NCBI RefSeq assembly: GCF_025146565.1 | Contig: NZ_CP102258.1 | Coordinates: 3,876,001 to 3,940,000 of the forward strand | DNA from: Bacteroides eggerthii | GTDB lineage: Bacteria; Bacteroidota; Bacteroidia; Bacteroidales; Bacteroidaceae | Reading direction: 5' to 3' | DNA length: 64,000 nt | Shown: positions 17,672 to 26,375 of the stretch, piece after piece | Position numbering within the stretch: position 1 is the stretch's first letter | How the letters are laid out: each line of letters opens with the position of its first letter | Notes under the pieces: generated by a model | What the model saw: only the letters and a program-made list of their open reading frames with translations | Database searches by the model: none | What the model was told of the DNA's origin: nothing | Translations under genes and position numbers: made by a program

Positions 17672-18102
17672 TCGTTTTCAAATTCTTCGTCTATGAACTT
17701 CAGTGTTCTTGCGGCAAACAGAAGGACGATGCTGCTGGAATTGGATATACGGTCAACCTTGCGTTGCAGACGGATGCAGTTCCCATCCACAAAGCGCAAG
17801 GCAAATGCCGCTTGTTGGTCGGGTTGCTCCTTCTGGTAGATCCGTATTTCGCCGTCTTCATGGGAGTGGCTGTATGCGGCCCATCTCAACAGCTCGTCAC
17901 CCGGCATACCGATAAGGGTACAGGTAATGAATCCGCCGTATGCCTCACCTTCAGGCAATCCGTCACGGTCTGTATTCCGCTTGAATTGCAGGTCGAACTC
18001 TTCAATGCTGTATGCCTCATGGCAGACGGACAGCCGCATCACGTAGCGGTCATCCGGCATTGAGGATTTTTTGTTTTTGAACAATGAAGTGAACCAGTTC
18101 AT
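17662..18102 (-). CDS. Hcp (TssD) family tube protein, copy e
   Basis: From Met 18102 this is a 146-residue Hcp-fold protein. It shows the local Hcp signature: LPEGEAYGGFITCTL, then LLRWAAYSHSHEDGEIRIY, and a last strand ending FENEWH. The N-terminus (MNWFTSLFKNKKSS) is a short basic extension not seen in the canonical hcp. A frame start at 18123 would overlap the upstream gene. With several Hcp paralogues in one operon, this one may form a specialised part of the tube, such as the tip or base, or load a particular cargo. That is inference. Confidence 0.75.
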   Translation of the reverse strand: MNWFTSLFKNKKSSMPDDRYVMRLSVCHEAYSIEEFDLQFKRNTDRDGLPEGEAYGGFITCTLIGMPGDELLRWAAYSHSHEDGEIRIYQKEQPDQQAAFALRFVDGNCIRLQRKVDRISNSSSIVLLFAARTLKFIDEEFENEWH

Positions 18103-18104
18103 GA

Positions 18105-18503
18105 TTATAAGTTTAAGTGACACGAATCGCCGGTCTCCATTTCCCGGAAGTGGATGAATAGTGATATACGGCTCTCTTTGGTTGTTGAATGTACGTTGAA
18201 CTCAAGGCATTTTGCTCCCTTGAAACGGATGATCTCTTTGGGAGTACCGGGCAGGCCGGAAGTGTTCATCACCTCTCCGTCCTTCAGGATTCTTGAATTG
18301 AACATCCATTCCAAGAGTTCCTCTGTAGGAAATCCGGCAATGCTTACCCGTATTTTACCGCCGTAGGTCTTTCCGGTTACCTTTCCGTTAGAAGTGGTTT
18401 CTTTCCGGAAGTCATACTCGTAGCCTAGCAGGTCGTATGCCTGCACTTCCTCATGCTCCGAGGGTTCGGCGGTCCAGAACTTGATATACGATTGTGCACT
18501 CAT
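18105..18503 (-). CDS. Hcp (TssD) family tube protein, copy d
   Basis: This 132-residue Hcp-like protein is the same length as the canonical copy at 24040. It keeps the pattern GKTYGGKIRVSIAGFPTEELLEWMF, KDGEVMNTSGLPG and KCLEFNVHST. It lacks the final conserved FxxxW that ends the other copies, finishing instead in CHLNL, so its outer contacts may differ. It lies 14 bp after the 97-residue protein and 2 bp before copy e. No adjoining effector is seen, so it could be a structural variant. Confidence 0.75.
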   Translation of the reverse strand: MSAQSYIKFWTAEPSEHEEVQAYDLLGYEYDFRKETTSNGKVTGKTYGGKIRVSIAGFPTEELLEWMFNSRILKDGEVMNTSGLPGTPKEIIRFKGAKCLEFNVHSTTKESRISLFIHFREMETGDSCHLNL

Positions 18504-18517
18504 ATCCTTATGTTTTT

Positions 18518-18811
18518 TTATTCTTCTTCACTCATCAGATTGGTTTGCAGCATGGTTGTCAGAGTCCGTTCCTCGTTCATGCGTGATTCAACGAACAGTA
18601 CGGTGTCCTGACTGTCCAAATGCTTGCGCACGTAGGTTCGCAGGTAGGCTTTGAATGCCTGTACCTTTGTCCGATATTCCTCTAAAGGGAGGGCGAATAT
18701 ACCTTGTTCTCCCACACGTTCTAATCCATATTTCTCCAGTTCTTCTTCAAAAGACTTTTCTAATTGACCATTAGCTATGATATAAATCACTAATACTTTA
18801 TATTGTCTCAT
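18518..18811 (-). CDS. Small unknown protein with Cas2/VapD-like look
   Basis: This 97-residue protein has the order beta (YKVLVIYII), helix (QLEKSFEEELEKYG), a turn with LERVGEQGIFAL, helix (KVQAFKAYLRTYVRKHL) and beta (DTVLFVES). The order resembles the Cas2/VapD ferredoxin-like fold. The Asp that follows the first strand in active Cas2 is not present (IIANGQ), so nuclease activity is doubtful. No CRISPR array or cas1 is nearby. It lies 14 bp before an hcp copy and after the AT-rich cassette, so a T6SS role is more likely. The fold call is a guess from pattern only. Confidence 0.55.
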   Translation of the reverse strand: MRQYKVLVIYIIANGQLEKSFEEELEKYGLERVGEQGIFALPLEEYRTKVQAFKAYLRTYVRKHLDSQDTVLFVESRMNEERTLTTMLQTNLMSEEE

Positions 18812-18907
18812 AATAATCTATTTAAATATTAACGATATATTGAATAAGGTTTAGAAAATTGATATTCAGAGTCTTTAAATTCTCGTCTTATATGAAATTT
18901 AATCTTA

Positions 18908-19426
18908 TTAGCAACTAATCATAATCCAAACCAATATACACTGCATTGTCAAAGAGAATAAAAATATTCCATAATATAGTGTATATTTTTTATCCGTATT
19001 AAACTTCACAAAAAAAAACTCGTACTTATTTTTTTTAAACAAAAACAAATAGTTCGTAATATATATAACCGCACATATAATCACAAAAAATATACTTAAT
19101 ACCAACATGTTATTGAAAGCCATTTGAATGACATTGACCCTAGTAATTTTATAAATAAGCCAAAATATAAAACTTAAAAAACAAAGTGTATGGGCACAAA
19201 TATAAGAAGTTGAAAATATAATAATCCCAGAATCTATACCTCGTTCATCCACTTCTCGTTTATTCAAAAAAGACACAATATTGTTAATATATTCATTAAG
19301 TCGTAATCTAACTTTTTTGTTTTGCAACCAATATATTGGATTTAGCAATCTATTAAAAAGATAGAACAACAATGTATATGTACAATAAAACATTATATTC
19401 CAATATAAATTAAGCAATGTTTTCAT
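18908..19426 (-). CDS. Putative integral-membrane immunity protein
   Basis: This 172-residue, very AT-rich gene encodes four membrane helices (about 8-28, 70-95, 100-128 and 150-170) joined by short charged loops. Its start overlaps the stop of the glycine-zipper protein by 4 bp (ATGA), giving translational coupling. Four-helix inner-membrane immunity proteins are known to protect against pore-forming colicins and T6SS pore formers, so the two genes form a plausible effector/immunity pair. No family is recognised; function is inferred from context and topology. Confidence 0.7.
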   Translation of the reverse strand: MKTLLNLYWNIMFYCTYTLLFYLFNRLLNPIYWLQNKKVRLRLNEYINNIVSFLNKREVDERGIDSGIIIFSTSYICAHTLCFLSFIFWLIYKITRVNVIQMAFNNMLVLSIFFVIICAVIYITNYLFLFKKNKYEFFFVKFNTDKKYTLYYGIFLFSLTMQCILVWIMISC

Positions 19427-20436
19427 TTTAATATCAAAGAATTTGAAATATCGATAATAATATCTTCTCCCAACTCACCACCCAAATACCCTCCAATAGC
19501 ACTTCCGATAAACCCTCCAATAGCAGCGCCGGCACCGATTCCAATACCAGCAGTAAATAGCCCAGCAACAGTAGCTCCTAAAAACGTTCCTATTTTTGTA
19601 CCTAAATATAAACCAGCAGCCCCTCCAGCCATGCCACCACCAATTTTTAAAATAGTATTTTGGGTATTATCTCCAAATCCTTTATCTTTAGCCAAAGCGT
19701 ACCCTATTTCAAGAGCATTTAATCCATATTCAATAGGTTTTATTGCATTTCCTATTTTCTCCCCGATACGAAAAAGTGAATAAGTCTTAACATATTGATT
19801 ACCATAAAAGATATATCCTGATTGTTTTTCAAAATAAAGTCTCAAATTTTTATTTGAAATTCTAGTTTTTCCTGTTTTAGTCAAACCTTCTGCAAAATTG
19901 CCAACATATCCACACACTTCCTTTGAGTAATCTATAAAACTATCAATCAAAGTATTAGTATCCTTAGTTCCTAAAAGTTTCAATAACTCTATTGACCAAC
20001 GATCAATATAATAGTGATTATATTCATAATTATATGTTTCATTTATATCCTTACTTTTCACTTCAATTTTAATATTGAAATAAGTATCGGATTCATCAGT
20101 AGATATGATAATTTCAGAATCTTTTTTAGGTATCATCAATGGGCCTTCTGGAATATTTAAGACATACATATCTCCTTTTTCTGAAACTAATTTATTTCGA
20201 ATGTCATCAGGTGTCAAATGAAGGCTCTTGATAATTGCCAACAAAGAAGTGTCTATTTGTTGAACTTTTATTGGATTGTATATATATGATGAATTTTCTA
20301 ATATAGCCATCTCCGATGGGATGTTTTCAACATATGCATACCCACACCCAATGACAAATCCTTCATAAGGATATCCTTGGATACAGCTGACCCTAAAGTC
20401 ATCTAACTCCATATATGTTGTTCTATAATTTCCCAT
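19423..20436 (-). CDS. Glycine-zipper candidate pore-forming T6SS effector
   Basis: From Met 20436 this is a 337-residue protein without a signal peptide. A longer frame to 20466 exists, but Met 20436 sits one base after the stop of the upstream hcp copy, which suits coupled translation. The N-terminal 200 residues are a soluble beta-rich domain. Residues about 265-325 form a long Gly/Ala-rich, GxxxG-patterned hydrophobic stretch (such as GGGMAGGAAGLYLG and GAAIGGFIGSAIGGYLGGEL), as in membrane-inserting glycine-zipper toxins. A four-helix membrane protein follows with overlap. Strong AT bias marks it as an exchanged module. A pore-forming role is inferred. Confidence 0.7.
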   Translation of the reverse strand: MGNYRTTYMELDDFRVSCIQGYPYEGFVIGCGYAYVENIPSEMAILENSSYIYNPIKVQQIDTSLLAIIKSLHLTPDDIRNKLVSEKGDMYVLNIPEGPLMIPKKDSEIIISTDESDTYFNIKIEVKSKDINETYNYEYNHYYIDRWSIELLKLLGTKDTNTLIDSFIDYSKEVCGYVGNFAEGLTKTGKTRISNKNLRLYFEKQSGYIFYGNQYVKTYSLFRIGEKIGNAIKPIEYGLNALEIGYALAKDKGFGDNTQNTILKIGGGMAGGAAGLYLGTKIGTFLGATVAGLFTAGIGIGAGAAIGGFIGSAIGGYLGGELGEDIIIDISNSLILK

Positions 20437-20437
20437 A

Positions 20438-20848
20438 TTACACCCATCTATTGTCGAAATCAACACCTTGAACAGTTAATGTTTCTGGAGAAATCGTTAA
20501 TGTTGTAGATAACCCCTGTCCGAAACTGATACTTCTGTGTAGCCTTATGCAATACGCGTTCATAAACGCCACCTCAAATATCACTCCGGACGTTCCGGTC
20601 TTGAACAGAACTGCCCCGTTTTTTTTCACCCACGGTTTCACAGCCCATCCGTAGATGTTGCTTTTCACCGTCTGCGAAAGGGTTATCATGATTCGTCCTC
20701 CACGCACTTCGCCTTCCGGTTGGTTCTTTAGGTTATCTACTGGCTGGTGAAAACCTATCTTGAACTGTTCCACTGCATATTCGTCGCCGTCAACGCTGAA
20801 TATGACATTCACGTTGCTGTCCACTTGCGGAAAATTAAAAAGTCCCAT
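20438..20848 (-). CDS. Hcp (TssD) family tube protein, copy c
   Basis: From Met 20848 (MGLFNFPQVDS) the protein has 136 residues. It shows the local Hcp signature: NQPEGEVRGGRIMITL, IYGWAVKPWVKKNGAVLF, FMNAYCIRLHR, LTISPETLTVQGVDFDNRW. A longer frame to 20884 would overlap copy b. Its stop lies one base before the glycine-zipper effector start, so it is the likely carrier for that effector, in the same way that the extended Hcp at 7095 sits before the M23 effector. The base composition is core-like, so the cassette boundary falls right at its stop. Confidence 0.8.
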   Translation of the reverse strand: MGLFNFPQVDSNVNVIFSVDGDEYAVEQFKIGFHQPVDNLKNQPEGEVRGGRIMITLSQTVKSNIYGWAVKPWVKKNGAVLFKTGTSGVIFEVAFMNAYCIRLHRSISFGQGLSTTLTISPETLTVQGVDFDNRWV

Positions 20849-20861
20849 AACGCTGCTGTTT

Positions 20862-21284
20862 TTAAAACACCCACTGATTTTCAAACTCTTCTGTACCGAA
20901 TGCCAGTTTCTGTGCCTGTACGGTCAGTTTGGTCGCAATATAGCTTTTGCCCTGCCGGATATAGCTGATTTCCATATCCACACAAGTCGCTTTCTCAAAG
21001 AGTATCTTTTCGAGCGTGGAGCCTTGGTTGTCATGAACTACGATGGCTCCGCTCTGGTATTTACGGGCATCCAGCATCCACTGGATCATGTCACGGTTGG
21101 GAAGATGAGGGTAGGTTACATAAAACGTGCCGCCTTTTACCTCGGTCTGTACCTGTCCTTTGATATCTATCCCTTGGGCAAATCCGAATTCGCAGCCGAT
21201 GAGCTGGTAGCTGTCCTTGTACATGTCGGTCAGTGAGGAGGCAGCCAGGTTGCCTATCTTTAAGAATACGGTATATCCAAACAT
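20862..21284 (-). CDS. Hcp (TssD) family tube protein, copy b
   Basis: This 140-residue protein follows the Hcp pattern: QTEVKGGTFYVTYPHLPNRDMIQWMLDARKYQSGAIVVHD, then KATCVDMEISY and a terminal FENQWVF. It is the first gene after tssH in the minus-strand operon, 11 bp downstream. It differs from copy c mostly at the N-terminus and in the outer loops. Several divergent Hcps per locus are known for Bacteroidales T6SSs; whether they form mixed tubes cannot be told from sequence. Confidence 0.8.
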   Translation of the reverse strand: MFGYTVFLKIGNLAASSLTDMYKDSYQLIGCEFGFAQGIDIKGQVQTEVKGGTFYVTYPHLPNRDMIQWMLDARKYQSGAIVVHDNQGSTLEKILFEKATCVDMEISYIRQGKSYIATKLTVQAQKLAFGTEEFENQWVF

Positions 21285-21295
21285 ACGATACTTGA

Positions 21296-23773
21296 TTATT
21301 GGTGAATATTCCAGGTTAATTCATTCTGTTCGTCCAGATCTACCTCCAGACTTTTTCCTTTGCCCAGCTCCTCGTTGATGATAAGCCGTGAAATCGGTCT
21401 GCGCAGATAGTTACGGATTACACCGGCCACTTGGCGGGCACCGTATTTGGGTGTGAATCCTTTGTGTGCAAGCATCTTACGGGCATCATCGGTGATGGTT
21501 ATGCCGATACCCTGCTTGTCCAGAAGTTTTCTGACTCCGTTGAACTGTATGTCGAATATTTTCAGGAGTATGTCTTCGCGGATGGGGGAGAACGGAACGA
21601 TTTCAGACAGGCGTGCCAGAAACTCCGGACGGAAATGCTGCCCCATCACCTCCATGATCTGGGTGGTGGACGGAACATTGCCGGACTCAAGTTGCTTGGT
21701 CAGCCACTCGCTTCCTACATTGGATGTGAACAGCACGATGGAGTTGGAGAAATCTCCTTCCTTGCCCAGACGGTCATGCAGTTTTCCCTCGTCCATGATT
21801 TGCAGGAAAATGTCATATACGGATGGATGCGCTTTCTCTATTTCATCAAAGAGGACAACGGCGTATGGCTGTTGCCGTATTTTATTGACCAGCATGCCGC
21901 CTTCCTCATATCCCACATATCCCGGAGGCGCTCCGTACAGTAGGGCGGCGGAGTGTTCTTCCTTAAACTCGGACATGTCGAATCGAATCATGGATTTCTC
22001 GTCATTGAACAGTGCCTCCGCTAGTGCTTTGGCAAGTTCGGTCTTGCCGGTACCGGTGGGTCCCAGCAGGAAGAAGGAGCCGATGGGCTGTCCCGGCTTG
22101 TTCATGCCGCTACGGGATTCCAGGATGGCATCCGTCAATGTCTTCAGGGCCTGGTCCTGTCCGACGACGCGTCGCCTCAGATAGTCTTCCATATTGAGTA
22201 GCCGTTCCTTTTCTTGCGACTGTATCTTGCCGATAGGGATGCCTGTCTTGCTGGCGACAACGGCGGCTACCTCATAGATACCCACCTCCTCTATTTTCTT
22301 CTCTGCAAATTGGAGGAGGACGTTCAATGCGTTTCTCAGATAGCCGGTCAGTTCTTCATACTCCTGCAATTCATGGATGTCCGCTTCATCGGGTATGACT
22401 CCTAAAAGGATGGGGCTTAATTTGTTGTGCATTACGAAAAGCAGCGTTTTCAGTTCTTCGGTCTTTTCCTGAAGGTCCTTTTCGTCCTTTTCTATTTCAT
22501 CCAGCCCGGACAGCAGGGTCTCCACATTCTTCTTTCCTGTTTCATTGACCATCTTGATGGCGGAGAGCGTCATGTCCAGCAGACCGATGGCGGAATCAGG
22601 CAGACGGCGGTCTTTGATATACCGTTTGGCAAGACGGACACATTCGGCTACGGCTTCGTTGCTGATTCTTACATGATGGTAGTCCACGTATTGTTTCTGC
22701 ACGGAGTGTAGCATCTGGATAGCGGACTTTATGTCCGGTTCGCTTACCTGTATGACCTCGAAACGGCGGCTGAAAGCATGGTCCGGCTCGATGATTTTGC
22801 GGTATTCGTCAATGGTGGTGGCACCGATGACGGTCAGGTCGCCGTGCGACAGTTCGGATTTCAATACATTTCCAGCACCGGTATTTCCTTGCCGGTTGTC
22901 CAGCAATACATGGATTTCGTCAATAAACAGGATTGCATTGTCGATATTCCGCAATTCCTTCAGGATGTTTTTCAGGCGGTCCTCGATTTCCCCCTTGTAG
23001 GTGGCTCCCGCAATCAAGGAAGCGTTGTCCAGCTCAAATACACGGGTCTCTTCCAGAAACGAGGGTACTTTATGGCTGACTATGTCCCAGGCAAGTCCGT
23101 AAACCAGTGCTGTCTTTCCTACTCCGGCATCACCGACAATCAGGACATTGGACTTGCTCCGGCTTCCCAGTATCTCCATGACCATACGGTTTTCACGGTC
23201 GCGGTTGATGACCGGATGCAGCTTGTTGGCCGCATCTTCGGTTAGATCCACACAGTATTTGCCCAAGAAGGAGGATGAGGCGGAAGTCGGGGCATAGGGC
23301 TTCTCCGTAGTGGCGGAAGGACATGCCGGCTGCCCGTTACCTATATATATGGAATGGATATCCTTTTCCAGAATGGGGAAAGACCTGAGCTGGTCGCTGG
23401 AAAAAGCGACACCGGGTTTTGCCAGTGCCAATAGCACACAGATGGGATTGATGTCGAACAGCCCGAACTGGATTCGTGCATCGTCTGCGGCACGGAAAAC
23501 GGCGTCAATCCGTTCCGAAGGCTTGATTTCGGACAACTGGGTGGATTTCGGGCATTGTTCGATATACACGTCCGCCCATTCCTCCAAATAGCCTAAATCC
23601 TTGCCTATACTTATTATAAAATCTCTTAACCCTACATCTTTATGAAGTAGAGCCTTCAACAAATGCGAGGGTGTATAACACTCGTTCGCATTTTCACGAG
23701 CCACTGCAAGTGCTATGTTAAGCGCAATTTTTACAGAATCATCAAGATTGATGAAACCAACTCCTGTTTCCAT
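21296..23773 (-). CDS. tssH: TssH/ClpV, sheath-disassembly AAA+ ATPase
   Basis: From Met 23773 (METGVGFINLDDSVK) this is an 825-residue ClpB/ClpV-type unfoldase; the upstream frame to 23962 is leader. It has a Clp-N domain (about 1-140), a first AAA module with Walker A GDAGVGKT and Walker B ILFIDEIH, and a second module with GPTGTGKTE, VLFDEIEKAHP and a C-terminal D2-small domain. ClpV recycles the contracted TssB/TssC sheath. It is the first gene of the minus-strand operon, behind its own predicted promoter and divergent from hcp. Confidence 0.92.
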   Translation of the reverse strand: METGVGFINLDDSVKIALNIALAVARENANECYTPSHLLKALLHKDVGLRDFIISIGKDLGYLEEWADVYIEQCPKSTQLSEIKPSERIDAVFRAADDARIQFGLFDINPICVLLALAKPGVAFSSDQLRSFPILEKDIHSIYIGNGQPACPSATTEKPYAPTSASSSFLGKYCVDLTEDAANKLHPVINRDRENRMVMEILGSRSKSNVLIVGDAGVGKTALVYGLAWDIVSHKVPSFLEETRVFELDNASLIAGATYKGEIEDRLKNILKELRNIDNAILFIDEIHVLLDNRQGNTGAGNVLKSELSHGDLTVIGATTIDEYRKIIEPDHAFSRRFEVIQVSEPDIKSAIQMLHSVQKQYVDYHHVRISNEAVAECVRLAKRYIKDRRLPDSAIGLLDMTLSAIKMVNETGKKNVETLLSGLDEIEKDEKDLQEKTEELKTLLFVMHNKLSPILLGVIPDEADIHELQEYEELTGYLRNALNVLLQFAEKKIEEVGIYEVAAVVASKTGIPIGKIQSQEKERLLNMEDYLRRRVVGQDQALKTLTDAILESRSGMNKPGQPIGSFFLLGPTGTGKTELAKALAEALFNDEKSMIRFDMSEFKEEHSAALLYGAPPGYVGYEEGGMLVNKIRQQPYAVVLFDEIEKAHPSVYDIFLQIMDEGKLHDRLGKEGDFSNSIVLFTSNVGSEWLTKQLESGNVPSTTQIMEVMGQHFRPEFLARLSEIVPFSPIREDILLKIFDIQFNGVRKLLDKQGIGITITDDARKMLAHKGFTPKYGARQVAGVIRNYLRRPISRLIINEELGKGKSLEVDLDEQNELTWNIHQ

Positions 23774-23809
23774 AATCGTAAGATTTAAAAATTGCGCAGG
23801 AGAACATTG

Positions 23810-23817
23810 CAAATATA
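23810..23817 (-). promoter_or_regulatory. Predicted -7 box for the tssH operon
   Basis: TATATTTG on the minus strand is an exact TAnnTTTG match. The start would fall near 23803, 30 nt before the chosen tssH ATG. The -33 region is weak. A second exact match, TATCTTTG (23967-23960), lies further upstream and would give a long leader of about 180 nt. Confidence 0.5.
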
Positions 23818-23911
23818 AGGCAAAAAAAATAATTCGGCTATTGTTGGCAGTGTTTTTTTTATGCTTATGGGCATATTTTCGGCAAAAACAAGAAAAAATC
23901 ATCAAAAGTTC

Positions 23912-23942
23912 TTTGTAGTTTTCAGAAAATGCCATATATTGG
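23912..23942 (+). promoter_or_regulatory. Predicted promoter for hcp-vgrG-tssBC
   Basis: TTTG (23912-23915), a 19-nt spacer and TATATTGG (23935-23942) match the Bacteroidetes -33/-7 consensus with one -7 mismatch. The start near 23949 would leave a leader of about 90 nt before hcp at 24040. Confidence 0.5.
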
Positions 23943-24039
23943 GCGCAGAAATTGAAGGACAAAGATAGGACTGTAGCAGGCCTCCTTTGACCGGATATTT
24001 CAAAATCAACTTATTTTTTTAATTTAAAACTTTGAGAAT

Positions 24040-24438
24040 ATGGCATTTAAAGCGTCATTTAAGTTTTCGGACTCAAGAGAGTTTGATGTACTGACCTGGA
24101 GAGTTAAGTTCAATCGTGATGTGGACCCCAAAGGCCGTCCGGCATCTGACATTTATGGTGGCACAATCTATGTGGAAATCGAATCAACTCCCGATACCAT
24201 TGTGCTGGATAAGATGTTCAAGCAGTACCAGCCCGTAAACGGAAACATCGTCTTCAAGAAAGCGGATGAAGATGCCAAAATGAAGGAATTGGTGTTCGAA
24301 AATGGTTATGTGGTGGATTACGAAGAGGCACTGAATGTGGCTAACCCTTATCCGATGACAATCAAGTTCGCCATTTCTGCACAGACCGTGAAGATGGACG
24401 AGGCTACATTTGTACAGGATTGGCCGGAAAACAACTAA
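24040..24438 (+). CDS. tssD: Hcp (TssD), canonical T6SS tube subunit
   Basis: This 132-residue protein is the canonical Hcp of the locus, whose hexameric rings form the inner tube. It shows the family pattern: GRPASDIYGGTIYVEIESTP, LDKMFKQYQPVNGNIVF, LVFENGYVVDYEEALN, MTIKFAISAQTVKMDEATFVQDW. It is first in the plus-strand operon with its own promoter and a hairpin right after its stop, an arrangement that would give it more transcript than the genes downstream. This suits the most abundant T6SS component. No extension or odd residue is seen. Confidence 0.9.
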   Translation: MAFKASFKFSDSREFDVLTWRVKFNRDVDPKGRPASDIYGGTIYVEIESTPDTIVLDKMFKQYQPVNGNIVFKKADEDAKMKELVFENGYVVDYEEALNVANPYPMTIKFAISAQTVKMDEATFVQDWPENN

Positions 24439-24464
24439 TGGTTGTTTCCTAATCAAAGTTTTAA

Positions 24465-24501
24465 GGTGCCGGAATATACCAATTCCGGTTATTTCGGCAC
24501 C
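24465..24501 (+). terminator. Hairpin after hcp, probable partial terminator
   Basis: A perfect 7-bp outer stem (ggtgccg 24465-24471 with cggcacc 24495-24501) with an inner ccggaa/ttccgg pairing is followed by aaaaaaca. It lies in the 117-bp gap between hcp and vgrG. It could raise hcp mRNA relative to vgrG by partial termination or 3'-end protection. Confidence 0.5.
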
Positions 24502-24555
24502 AAAAAACATACCGACCAGTCGGATTATTTATTTAAAATCATAGTTTAAGATAGT

Positions 24556-26364
24556 ATGGGAGCAAGTTTTCTGAATTTGGTGACTACTAAAGTAACCGTG
24601 AAAGGAGAAGAACAGAAATTCGTTTCACTGCATCTCCGTCAGGGTTTCAACCGGCATCACACCTTTACTGTGGTGGTGAATTATCTGTCGCCTAACAATA
24701 CGTTCCAACAGACCCCGGAAAAATTCATCGGCTACATCGGGGAAACTGCCAGCATTTCATTTGTCCATAGGCAGACGGGTGAAAGTTATGACTTCGAGGG
24801 AATCATCACTCAAGTGGAAATGGTTGGAAGCATGGGCGAGACAGGCGGAGTGGCCATTCACGGAACAAGCCCTACGATACTGTATGAGAACAACAGGACA
24901 CTCGACTCTTGGATGGATCAGTCCCTCTCTACCATAATAAAGGAGGCGACGCAGGAGTATGGAAAGGTCAATCTGGTTTCCAATCCCAAGTATGCGGCGC
25001 CCATACCCTACATGGCGCAGTATAACGAGAGTGTCTTTGACTTTATGAATCGCCTTTCGGCTCTTTATGGGGAGTGGTTCTATTATGACGGAACGAAAGT
25101 GTATTTCGGCAAGCCTGACAGGGACAATACGGAGAAGATTGTTTATGACATGGATTTGGAGGAAGTACGTCTGGTTGCCAATCTGGTACCGGGTAAATCC
25201 GCAAGATACGATTATGTAGCGCAGGAGAACAAACAGCATAATGCGGATACGCCTGCCAAACCGGATGGCATGAACGACCTTCAGTCTATTGCACACAGCT
25301 GCTCTGAGAAGGCATATACCGCAAAAACAACCTCGGCTGCCGACCCCCATGTAACGGACAAGGCGGAACTGGACGAACAGATGAGGATTGTAAAGAATGC
25401 GTCTGGTGCCAATCTTCTGAACATCAAAGGCATAGGAAAGACTTGCCGGATAAGGATTGGTGAAATCATCGATGTTTCTTTCCCCGACAGGATGAAACTG
25501 CCTCCTTTAGGCAAGTTCCGTATTGTCGGGATTGAGCATGAGGTATGCCGTGACGGACATTACTCCAATAGTTTTGTCGGTGTGCCGGACAGTACGGTAC
25601 ATATTCCTGTTCCCGATGCGAAGCGGCCGTTGGCGTTGCCGGAACTGGCTACGGTGAAGGAAAACAACGACGACAAGGGACAGGGACGTGTGAAAGTGGC
25701 TTTCGACTGGCAGAAAAACGGCAAGACAACCAATTGGATCAGGGTGCAGACTCCTAATGCGGGAGTAAGTGGTGCGGTTCCCAAAAATCGCGGATGGGTA
25801 TTTGTTCCGGAAGTCGGCGATCAGGTTATGGTAAGCTACGAGCATGGCAACCCGGACCGCCCCTATGTTACGGGGTCGGTGTTCCATTCCGGTTCAGGTA
25901 AAGGAGGGGACAAGGACAACAAGGTCAAGAGCATTATCACACGCAGCGGCAATGCCATCGTTTTCGATGATGAGACGGGAAGCATCGTTATTACCGACCA
26001 GACGGGAAAACAGCTGATCATGTTGGATGGCACGGATGCCATTACCGTCATGGCGAAAAAGAGCATTACCCTTACCAACGAGGCGGAATCGGTCATCGTA
26101 ATGGATGATAAGTCGATAGGCTTGCAGGCCGATACCATTGCTCTCGAAGGCAGGAAAAGTGTAACATTGCTGTCCGGCAACGAATGTATGGTACTCAGCA
26201 GCGAAAAGAGTATAATTAGCAGCAGCGGTACCAATATCAAACAGGAAGCGACAAAGGATTACGATGTTGCTGCAAAGAACGGAACGGTCAACGGTGTAAA
26301 TCTGATGATAGAGGGAAAGGGAAACGTAACGGTTTCGGGAGGAATAGTAAAGTTTAACTCATAA
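24556..26364 (+). CDS. tssI: TssI/VgrG, T6SS spike protein
   Basis: This 602-residue VgrG forms the spike trimer at the tube tip. The gp27-like base occupies about residues 1-340 (including YNESVFDFMNRLSALYGEWFYYDG, the usual QYxES..dFl.Rl...eG.yy pattern). An OB-fold gp5 domain follows (about 350-450, WIRVQTPNAG, PEVGDQVMVSYEHGNPDRPYVTGSVFH). A repeated beta-helix end (about 465-600) shows short periodic strands such as GSIVITDQTGKQLIML and AITVMAKKSITL. No C-terminal effector domain is fused, so cargo must ride on PAAR-Rhs or Hcp. Confidence 0.92.
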   Translation: MGASFLNLVTTKVTVKGEEQKFVSLHLRQGFNRHHTFTVVVNYLSPNNTFQQTPEKFIGYIGETASISFVHRQTGESYDFEGIITQVEMVGSMGETGGVAIHGTSPTILYENNRTLDSWMDQSLSTIIKEATQEYGKVNLVSNPKYAAPIPYMAQYNESVFDFMNRLSALYGEWFYYDGTKVYFGKPDRDNTEKIVYDMDLEEVRLVANLVPGKSARYDYVAQENKQHNADTPAKPDGMNDLQSIAHSCSEKAYTAKTTSAADPHVTDKAELDEQMRIVKNASGANLLNIKGIGKTCRIRIGEIIDVSFPDRMKLPPLGKFRIVGIEHEVCRDGHYSNSFVGVPDSTVHIPVPDAKRPLALPELATVKENNDDKGQGRVKVAFDWQKNGKTTNWIRVQTPNAGVSGAVPKNRGWVFVPEVGDQVMVSYEHGNPDRPYVTGSVFHSGSGKGGDKDNKVKSIITRSGNAIVFDDETGSIVITDQTGKQLIMLDGTDAITVMAKKSITLTNEAESVIVMDDKSIGLQADTIALEGRKSVTLLSGNECMVLSSEKSIISSSGTNIKQEATKDYDVAAKNGTVNGVNLMIEGKGNVTVSGGIVKFNS

Positions 26365-26375
26365 TTCGGTTGGCT

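Noticed and set aside
18518..18811. CRISPR-associated Cas2
   Set aside because: No cas1, other cas gene or repeat array is present, and the Asp after the first strand is missing.
24465..24501. Riboswitch between hcp and vgrG
   Set aside because: The short stem with an A-rich tail has no conserved aptamer features; a terminator or mRNA-end structure explains it.
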